Positions 1-4,545 of a stretch of DNA of 7,931 bases are shown one piece after another. The notes beneath the pieces are model-generated. The model saw nothing but the letters and a program-made list of their open reading frames with translations, made no database searches and was not told where the DNA came from. Location of the stretch: assembly GCA_937885015.1 (NCBI GenBank), contig CALAAS010000017.1:1-7931 (forward strand). The letters are read 5' to 3'. The translations under genes were made by a program, and so were the position numbers. The DNA is from an uncultured Clostridium sp. (GTDB taxonomy: Bacteria > Bacillota > Clostridia > Lachnospirales > Lachnospiraceae). Numbering within the stretch: position 1 is the stretch's first letter; each line of letters starts with the position of its first letter.

Positions 1-69
1 AAAAATCCGGACAGGGTGTTCATAATTTATTCATTCATGCGTTTGTCGTGGGTTTTCCGGCGGTTTGCC

Positions 70-98
70 TTGACAAAGAAAAGGCGGACATGTATACT
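70..98 (+). promoter_or_regulatory. SRP RNA promoter (housekeeping sigma type)
   Basis: A perfect -35 TTGACA (70-75), a 17-base spacer and a -10 TATACT (93-98, 5 of 6 consensus bases) place a start near base 105. No open reading frame follows, but the SRP RNA does, so this is its own strong promoter. Seen directly; the start site is estimated from spacing. Confidence 0.88.
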
Positions 99-105
99 AA
101 ACAGG

Positions 106-126
106 CCGGAGAATGTTGGTTTCCGG
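106..126 (+). other. 5' hairpin of the SRP RNA precursor
   Basis: CCGGA (106-110) can pair with TCCGG (122-126) across an 11-base loop, right after the predicted transcription start and before the mature SRP RNA. B. subtilis scRNA is made as a longer precursor and trimmed by RNase III, so this extra 5' leader probably belongs to a precursor here too. The pairing is seen; the processing role is inference. Confidence 0.4.
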
Positions 127-148
127 TATAAAAGCAAGTCATAAAGTT

Positions 149-413
149 TCCGCACAGCCGGGGAGTTAGCGGTGCCCTGTACCTGCAATCCGCTATAGCA
201 GGGGTGTTGTTCCGCCGAGGGCGTTTTTACTGCAGAGCTGCCCCGTGCAAGTGGCGTTGAAGTCTGGGTCTTGCGCAACAGAAATCCGTGAACCGTGTCA
301 GGGCAGGAATGCAGCAGCACTAAGCGGAATCTTCTGTGTGCCGCGAGGCAGCCTGGACTGAGTTAACTGTATGGGTAACGTCTGTGGCATACGTTCGAAG
401 CGGGATGTGCGGA
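149..413 (+). ncRNA. ffs: Signal recognition particle RNA, large Gram-positive type (scRNA)
   Basis: RNA scaffold of the signal recognition particle, which binds Ffh and directs ribosomes making membrane proteins to FtsY at the membrane. The Alu half is recognisable at 157-205, with the block GCGGTGCCCTGTACC followed by TGCAATCCGCT and TAGCAGGG, close to B. subtilis scRNA. The Ffh-binding helix 8 is textbook: GTCAGG (297-302), stem GCA (303-305), GGAA tetraloop (306-309), stem TGC (310-312), AGCAGC (313-318). The ends are set by TCCGCAC (149-155) pairing with GTGCGGA (407-413), giving about 265 nt, compared with about 271 nt for the mature B. subtilis RNA. It has its own promoter and terminator. 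Exact mature ends may differ by a few bases. ORFs overlapping this stretch on either strand are spurious. As in Bacillus, it lies upstream of dnaX, but here a phosphofructokinase gene comes between. Confidence 0.96.
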
Positions 414-438
414 TTTAAAAATATGAAGATACCGAGGG

Positions 439-474
439 CACCTGAACGGGGAAGATTTCCGTCAGGTGTTTTTT
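439..474 (+). terminator. Rho-independent terminator of the SRP RNA
   Basis: CACCTGA (439-445) pairs with TCAGGTG (462-468), the stem is extended by CGG/CCG, and six T residues follow (469-474). This ends the SRP RNA precursor about 60 bases past the mature 3' end. The U-tract is also the left arm of the next inverted repeat. Confidence 0.9.
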
Positions 475-509
475 GTTGCATGGGAAATTACTGCCTATGC
501 AACAAAAAA
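469..509. repeat. Inverted repeat with T6/A6 flanks, overlapping the SRP terminator
   Basis: Thirteen bases TTTTTTGTTGCAT (469-481) are perfectly complementary to ATGCAACAAAAAA (497-509). Three more pairs, one of them G-U, extend the stem to 16 bp around a 9-base loop. No U-tract follows the stem on either strand, so it is not a standard terminator. The left T6 is the U-tract of the SRP terminator. It might be an RNA 3'-end structure or a palindromic repeat unit; the role is unknown. Confidence 0.7.
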
Positions 510-594
510 TGCTCCGCGAGGATCGCCATGGGGCGAACAGGAAAGAAGAATGGATCTGCGGGGGAGAGACAAGTATTCTGTAAGGAATTTTTCC
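510..594. other. Non-coding stretch between SRP RNA and the pfk promoter
   Basis: Together with the neighbouring elements this fills the gene-free interval 414-723. It holds a short GC-rich block with a small perfect hairpin, TCGCC-ATGG-GGCGA (523-536), next to the T6/A6 inverted repeat, then purine-rich sequence. An ORF spans part of it, but it starts inside the SRP RNA, has no ribosome binding site and resembles nothing I know, so I call no gene. The GC-rich block plus inverted repeat has the look of a small dispersed repeat, which is inference. Confidence 0.35.
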
Positions 595-623
595 TTGCTC
601 AGGAAAGATGATTGTATTATAAT
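595..623 (+). promoter_or_regulatory. Promoter of the pfk-dnaX-ebfC-recR operon
   Basis: A perfect -10 TATAAT (618-623) lies 17 bases after TTGCTC (595-600), a weak -35 matching consensus in only its first three bases. The predicted start is near 630, giving a leader of about 95 nt before the phosphofructokinase start codon. It is the best promoter seen upstream of the operon; the poor -35 suggests moderate strength or an activator. Confidence 0.65.
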
Positions 624-644
624 TACAAAATGGGTGTAGTTTAA

Positions 645-679
645 CCTGATATCAGCCCGGCAAACGCCTGATATACAGG
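645..679 (+). promoter_or_regulatory. Stem-loop in the pfk 5' leader
   Basis: CCTGATATCAG (645-655) pairs with CTGATATACAGG (668-679) in 11 base pairs with one bulged A, around a 12-base loop (656-667). No U-tract follows, so it is not a terminator. Its place just after the predicted transcription start suggests mRNA stabilisation, or a binding site for an RNA- or DNA-binding regulator; CTGATATCAG is itself a palindrome. No known riboswitch is recognised. The structure is seen, the function is inferred. Confidence 0.5.
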
Positions 680-723
680 GCATAGGTGGGAAAGAAACTG
701 GATAAAGAAAGGGTAGGACGCTC

Positions 724-1803
724 ATGAGAAGAATTGGTATGTTAACCAGCGGCGGAGACTGCCAGAGCCTCAATGCAACAATGCGCGGCGTGGCCAAGTC
801 TCTGTACAAGATGTTCGATGATGTAGAAATAGTCGGTTTTGAAGATGGATATAGAGGGCTCATATATGCGGATTATCGGATTATGAAGCCGTCCGAATTT
901 TCCGGGATTCTGACCCGGGGCGGAACTATTCTGGGAACATCCAGACAGCCGTTTAAGCTGATGCGGACGCCTGATGAAAATGGCCTTGATAAGGTAGAGG
1001 CCATGAAACATACGTATTATAAGCTGAAGCTGGAGTGTCTGGTAGTGCTTGGCGGGAACGGAAGCCAGAAAACGGCCAATCTTTTGCGGGAGGAAGGCTT
1101 GAATATTGTATCTCTTCCCAAGACCATTGATAATGATTTGTGGGGCAGTGACCTTACCTTTGGGTTTCACAGCGCGCTGGATGTTGCAACGAATGCCATT
1201 GACTGTATCCACACAACGGCTGCTTCCCATGGCCGGGTTTTCATTGTAGAAATTATGGGACACAAGGTGGGGTGGCTGGCGCTGTATGCGGGAATTGCAG
1301 GCGGGGCCGATATTATTCTTCTGCCAGAGATTCCCTATGATATTAATGTGGTGGTGGATGCAATCCGCGGTCGTATAAAGGCGGGAAAGAATTTTACCAT
1401 TTTGGCCGTGGCGGAGGGAGCAATTTCCAAAGAGGATGCGGCGCTCTCCAAAAAAGAGTTGAAAGAAAAGAAAAAGAGCGGTCCATCCTATCCGTCGGTG
1501 GCCTATGCGCTGGGAGCACAGATTCAGGAGAAGACGGGGCAGGAGATCCGCGTTACAGTTCCGGGGCATATGCAGCGGGGCGGAGAGCCGTGCCCGTATG
1601 ACAGGGTCATTGCCACAAGGCTGGGAGCAGAGGCAGCAGAATTGATCCGCCGGAGGGAGTATGGATATCTGGTTGCTTTGAATAATGACGAAATTACCAA
1701 AGTTCCGTTGGAGGAGATTGCTGGAAAGTTAAAAACGGTAGATCCGCAGAGCGATATCGTTCGCGAGGCAAAGGCCGTGGGAATCAGCTTCGGGGACGAG
1801 TAG
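724..1803 (+). CDS. pfkA: 6-phosphofructokinase, group III mixed-substrate type
   Basis: Catalyses the committed glycolytic step, phosphorylating fructose 6-phosphate to fructose 1,6-bisphosphate in the cytoplasm. At 359 residues it is longer than the roughly 320 of E. coli PfkA and fits the 'mixed-substrate' group III family. Visible motifs are TSGGDCQSLN (8-17) in the phosphoryl-donor site, GGNGS (110-114), PKTIDND (132-138) with the catalytic Asp136, MGHKVGWL (178-185), PEIPYD (201-206), and GHMQRGG (281-287) for sugar-phosphate binding. A lysine-rich insertion at about 234-255 is absent from short PfkA. Gly113, equivalent to E. coli Gly104, points to ATP as donor, whereas Lys133, equivalent to E. 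coli Gly124, is what pyrophosphate enzymes carry. Asn112 replaces the metal-binding Asp103. Donor choice is therefore uncertain. The start is supported by AGGA at 715-718, five bases before the ATG. dnaX follows after 16 bases, so the two are probably co-transcribed, an unusual partnership. Confidence 0.93.
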   Translation: MRRIGMLTSGGDCQSLNATMRGVAKSLYKMFDDVEIVGFEDGYRGLIYADYRIMKPSEFSGILTRGGTILGTSRQPFKLMRTPDENGLDKVEAMKHTYYKLKLECLVVLGGNGSQKTANLLREEGLNIVSLPKTIDNDLWGSDLTFGFHSALDVATNAIDCIHTTAASHGRVFIVEIMGHKVGWLALYAGIAGGADIILLPEIPYDINVVVDAIRGRIKAGKNFTILAVAEGAISKEDAALSKKELKEKKKSGPSYPSVAYALGAQIQEKTGQEIRVTVPGHMQRGGEPCPYDRVIATRLGAEAAELIRRREYGYLVALNNDEITKVPLEEIAGKLKTVDPQSDIVREAKAVGISFGDE

Positions 1804-1819
1804 AGGGAGTGACGGAACT

Positions 1820-3436
1820 ATGTCATATACGGCACTGTACAGAAAGTGGCGGCCTTCTTCGTTTGAAGAGGTAAAAGGACAGGATCATATTGTAAAGACA
1901 TTAAAAAATCAGATCAATTCGGGACGGATCGGCCATGCCTATCTGTTTTGCGGAACACGGGGGACCGGAAAGACCAGTATTGCCAAGATTTTTGCTAAAG
2001 CAGTAAACTGTGAACATCCGGTAGATGGAAGTCCGTGCGGGGAGTGCAGCATGTGTCGGCAGATTGCCTCGGGATCATCGCTGAATGTGGTGGAAATTGA
2101 TGCGGCATCCAATAACGGCGTGGAAAATATCCGTGATATTCGGGAGCAGGTACAGTATCCGCCGACGGAAGGGGCATACCGGGTCTATATCATAGACGAG
2201 GTGCATATGTTGTCAATCGGGGCATTTAATGCGCTTTTAAAGACCTTGGAAGAACCGCCGTCCTATGTGATTTTTATTTTGGCAACCACAGAAGTCCATA
2301 AAATTCCGATTACGATTCTTTCACGGTGCCAGCGATATGATTTTAAAAGAATCTCCATTGATACCATTGCCGGACGTCTTCAGGAGCTGGCAGAGGCAGA
2401 AAGACTGGATGTGGAAGAGCGGGCGCTGCGCTATGTGGCTCGGGCGGCGGATGGTTCCATGCGGGATGCGCTGAGTCTTCTGGACCAGTGCGCAGCCTTT
2501 CATTTTGGTGAGAGGCTGACTTATGAAAATGTTTTGGAGGTTCTGGGGGCGGTAGATACCCGGATTTTCAGCCGCCTGTTTCAGGCAGTGATGGCGGAGG
2601 ACACCGGAGATTGCATCCGTGTGGTGGAGGAAATGATTATCCAGGGCCGGGATCTGGGACAGATGGTAACAGATTTTGTCTGGTATATGCGAAATCTTCT
2701 GATCGTAAAGACGACGGATGATGCTGGAGATATGCTGGATATGTCAGAGGAAAATGTTGCGCTTTTGAAGGAAGAGGCACAGCAGGTAGCCGGAGAGACG
2801 CTGATGCGGTATATCCGTATTTTTTCGGAGTTATCTGGGCAGCTCCGCTATGCCAGCCAGAAGCGGGTTTTGGTGGAGATTGCTTTTATTAAGCTAACCA
2901 AACCCGCTATGGAGCGCAGTCTGGACTCGGTGCTTCAGCGTCTGGATGTGCTGGAACAGAAAGTAAACCGGATGCCGGAAGAGCTGGAGCAGTTGGCAAA
3001 GGCGCTTCCGCGGGAGGGATCTTTCGAGGACAGGGGCGGCCTGGCAGACGAGAGAAAGCCAGAAAGCAGAGATTCGGAGCCGGCGGTTCTTCCCAGGGCT
3101 CAATACGAGGAGCTGATGGCGGTGCGGGGAGAATGGAGAAAAATAATCTCTTTGACGGAGAGCAGTGGTGCGGTACGTTCTGCACTGCGGGAGACAACGG
3201 TAGAGCCGGCTGGAGACGGGGTATTATGTGTTGTTTGTCTTGATCCGGGGATTTTTTCTATTATTAATCGAGAACCAGTGCTGGAGGATCTCAGGGCGGC
3301 TGTCAGCCGACACTGTTCCAAATCCATCGAATTTAAGGCGCGTCTGGAAAGCTCTGGAGAAGCGGTGTCTGCCAGTTATGTGAGCGAAGAAGAGATGCAG
3401 CGCGTCATACATGACGATATTGTGGTAGAAGAATAA
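1820..3436 (+). CDS. dnaX: DNA polymerase III subunit tau (DnaX, clamp loader)
   Basis: ATPase subunit of the clamp-loader complex, which opens the beta clamp, places it on primed DNA and ties the polymerase to the replisome. The AAA+ core is complete: Walker A GTRGTGKTS (45-53, Lys51), zinc-binding cysteines 64, 73, 76 and 79, Walker B region IIDEVH (124-129), sensor 1 ATTE (155-158), the SRC motif with arginine finger Arg169, and sensor 2 GSMRD (212-216). A collar-type helical domain follows to about residue 365, then a charged linker with low-complexity character (about 370-450) and a C-terminal domain typical of Firmicutes tau. The length of 538 residues is normal for the full tau form. 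I see no A-rich slippery heptamer like the one that makes the gamma form in E. coli. GGGAG (1805-1809) precedes the ATG by ten bases. It lies second in the operon, 76 bases ahead of ebfC. Confidence 0.97.
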   Translation: MSYTALYRKWRPSSFEEVKGQDHIVKTLKNQINSGRIGHAYLFCGTRGTGKTSIAKIFAKAVNCEHPVDGSPCGECSMCRQIASGSSLNVVEIDAASNNGVENIRDIREQVQYPPTEGAYRVYIIDEVHMLSIGAFNALLKTLEEPPSYVIFILATTEVHKIPITILSRCQRYDFKRISIDTIAGRLQELAEAERLDVEERALRYVARAADGSMRDALSLLDQCAAFHFGERLTYENVLEVLGAVDTRIFSRLFQAVMAEDTGDCIRVVEEMIIQGRDLGQMVTDFVWYMRNLLIVKTTDDAGDMLDMSEENVALLKEEAQQVAGETLMRYIRIFSELSGQLRYASQKRVLVEIAFIKLTKPAMERSLDSVLQRLDVLEQKVNRMPEELEQLAKALPREGSFEDRGGLADERKPESRDSEPAVLPRAQYEELMAVRGEWRKIISLTESSGAVRSALRETTVEPAGDGVLCVVCLDPGIFSIINREPVLEDLRAAVSRHCSKSIEFKARLESSGEAVSASYVSEEEMQRVIHDDIVVEE

Positions 3437-3500
3437 AAGCAACCGTTTCGGGCGTCGAACCGTTCGGAACAGTATGAATAAATGATAAAAATGGATAATG

Positions 3501-3506
3501 AGGAGG
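3501..3506 (+). promoter_or_regulatory. Ribosome binding site fixing the ebfC start
   Basis: A perfect AGGAGG lies six bases before the ATG at 3513. The in-frame ATG at 3498 would overlap this site and has no site of its own, so translation should begin at 3513. Confidence 0.85.
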
Positions 3507-3512
3507 AGCACC

Positions 3513-3857
3513 ATGGCAAAGCGAGGCGGATTTCCGGGAGGTATGCCGGGAAATATGAATAATCTGATGAAACAGGCACAGAGGATGCAGAGACAGATGG
3601 AAGAAAAAACCAAAGAACTGGAGGAAAAGGAGTATACGGCATCCTCTGGTGGTGGTGCGGTATCTGTGACGGTTTCTGGAAAAAAGGAAGTAGTGGCGGT
3701 AAAGCTTTCTCAGGAGGCTGTGGATCCGGATGATGTGGAGATGCTGGAGGATTTGATCATTGCAGCGACAAATGAGGCATTCCGCCAGGCGGAGGAAGAG
3801 AGCAGTGCAGCGCTTGCCAAGCTGACAGGCGGTTTGGGCGGAGGTTTCCCGTTCTAA
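3513..3857 (+). CDS. ebfC: YbaB/EbfC family nucleoid-associated protein
   Basis: Small dimeric DNA-binding protein of the YbaB/EbfC family (B. subtilis YaaK), thought to help organise the nucleoid and almost always encoded between dnaX and recR. It is 114 residues from the chosen start. Visible are the Gly/Met/Asn-rich N-terminus (GGFPGGMPGNMNNLMKQAQ), a first helix rich in Gln, Met and Glu (MQRQMEEKTKELEEKE), the beta segment with VSVTVSGKKEVVAVKLS, the Asp-rich VDPDDVEMLEDL turn, the helix AATNEAFRQAEEESS, and a glycine-rich tail GGLGGGFPF typical of the family. Its stop codon is only three bases before the recR ATG. Function beyond DNA binding is known only in general terms. Confidence 0.95.
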   Translation: MAKRGGFPGGMPGNMNNLMKQAQRMQRQMEEKTKELEEKEYTASSGGGAVSVTVSGKKEVVAVKLSQEAVDPDDVEMLEDLIIAATNEAFRQAEEESSAALAKLTGGLGGGFPF

Positions 3858-3860
3858 GAG

Positions 3861-4460
3861 ATGGATTATTACAGCAGTCAGATTACAAAATTAATAGAAG
3901 AATTATCGAAACTTCCAGGAATCGGAAGTAAATCGGCGCAGCGCCTTGCATTTCACATTATTCACATGCCAAAGGAACAGGCGGAGCGGCTGGCTTCCTC
4001 TATCACAGAGGCTCGTCAGAATGTACGCTACTGTAAAGAATGCTGTACTTTGACGGATCAGGAACTGTGCCCGATCTGCAGCAGTGAGCGCCGGGATCAT
4101 GGGACCATTATGGTGGTGGAGAACACCAGAGACCTGGCAGCCTATGAAAAAACGGGAAAGTATGAAGGAGTTTATCATGTACTGCATGGGGCAATTTCAC
4201 CTATGTTGGGGATTGGCCCGGGCGATATTCGCTTGAAGGAACTGATGACCCGGCTTCAGAAGGAGGACGTTAGAGAAGTGATCATCGCAACGAACTCCAG
4301 TCTGGAAGGGGAGACGACAGCCATGTATATCAGTAAACTGATTAAGCCGACGGGAATTCGGGTAACGAGAATTGCCAGTGGGGTTCCGGTGGGCGGCGAT
4401 CTGGAATATATTGACGAAGTCACATTGCTTCGGGCACTGGATGGGCGCACAGAACTGTAG
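3861..4460 (+). CDS. recR: Recombination mediator RecR
   Basis: Forms ring-like oligomers that work with RecO and RecF to load RecA onto single-strand gaps during recombinational repair. The length of 199 residues is the family norm. Domains in order: helix-hairpin-helix LPGIGSKSAQRLA (18-30), a four-cysteine zinc finger (C58, C61, C70, C73), and a Toprim domain from about 80 with VVENTRD (85-91, acidic Glu87) and TNSSLEGETT (144-153), ending in GVPVGGDLEY (174-183). Two places differ from the usual wording: NSS where many RecR have NPT or NPN, and Ser173 where Arg or His is common before GVPVGG. There is no good Shine-Dalgarno sequence at normal distance; GGAGG lies about 17 bases upstream inside ebfC. 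Three bases separate the genes, so translation is probably coupled to ebfC. Confidence 0.97.
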   Translation: MDYYSSQITKLIEELSKLPGIGSKSAQRLAFHIIHMPKEQAERLASSITEARQNVRYCKECCTLTDQELCPICSSERRDHGTIMVVENTRDLAAYEKTGKYEGVYHVLHGAISPMLGIGPGDIRLKELMTRLQKEDVREVIIATNSSLEGETTAMYISKLIKPTGIRVTRIASGVPVGGDLEYIDEVTLLRALDGRTEL

Positions 4461-4509
4461 GGCCGCAGAAGAAGCAGGAAGGCCTGAATCTGTGGCTGGA
4501 TGAGAAAAA

Positions 4510-4535
4510 CTCCTGCAGGTGCAGGTGGTTAGGAG
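4510..4535 (+). promoter_or_regulatory. Possible hairpin masking the ribosome binding site of the TPR gene
   Basis: AGGAG (4531-4535), ten bases before the ATG at 4546, is the ribosome binding site. CTCCT (4510-4514) is its exact complement 16 bases upstream. An alternative hairpin, CCTGC-AGGT-GCAGG (4512-4525), uses the same left arm and would free the site. Two exclusive folds are thus possible, but both stems are only five pairs, so a regulatory role is speculative. Confidence 0.3.
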
Positions 4536-4545
4536 ATGCAAAAAG

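Noticed and set aside
1..69. Tail of an upstream gene or terminator at the left edge
   Set aside because: No hairpin with a T-tract and no coding frame could be supported in so short a piece.
27..320. Minus-strand ORF of 97 codons at the left end
   Set aside because: It is antisense to the SRP RNA and its promoter, has no ribosome binding site and shows no family resemblance.
336..611. Plus-strand ORF of 91 codons
   Set aside because: It begins inside the SRP RNA and runs through two hairpins including the terminator; a shadow of non-coding sequence.
3129..3150. Possible slippery sequence for a DnaX gamma form
   Set aside because: Only five A residues occur and they do not fit the X XXY YYZ pattern in frame; no other candidate lies near the domain III boundary.
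3498..3512. Upstream ATG for ebfC
   Set aside because: It overlaps the AGGAGG ribosome binding site; the ATG at 3513 has proper spacing and the usual family N-terminus.
4519..4545. GTG start for the TPR protein
   Set aside because: It would translate through the AGGAG site and add nine residues with no match to the domain; ATG 4546 is better placed.
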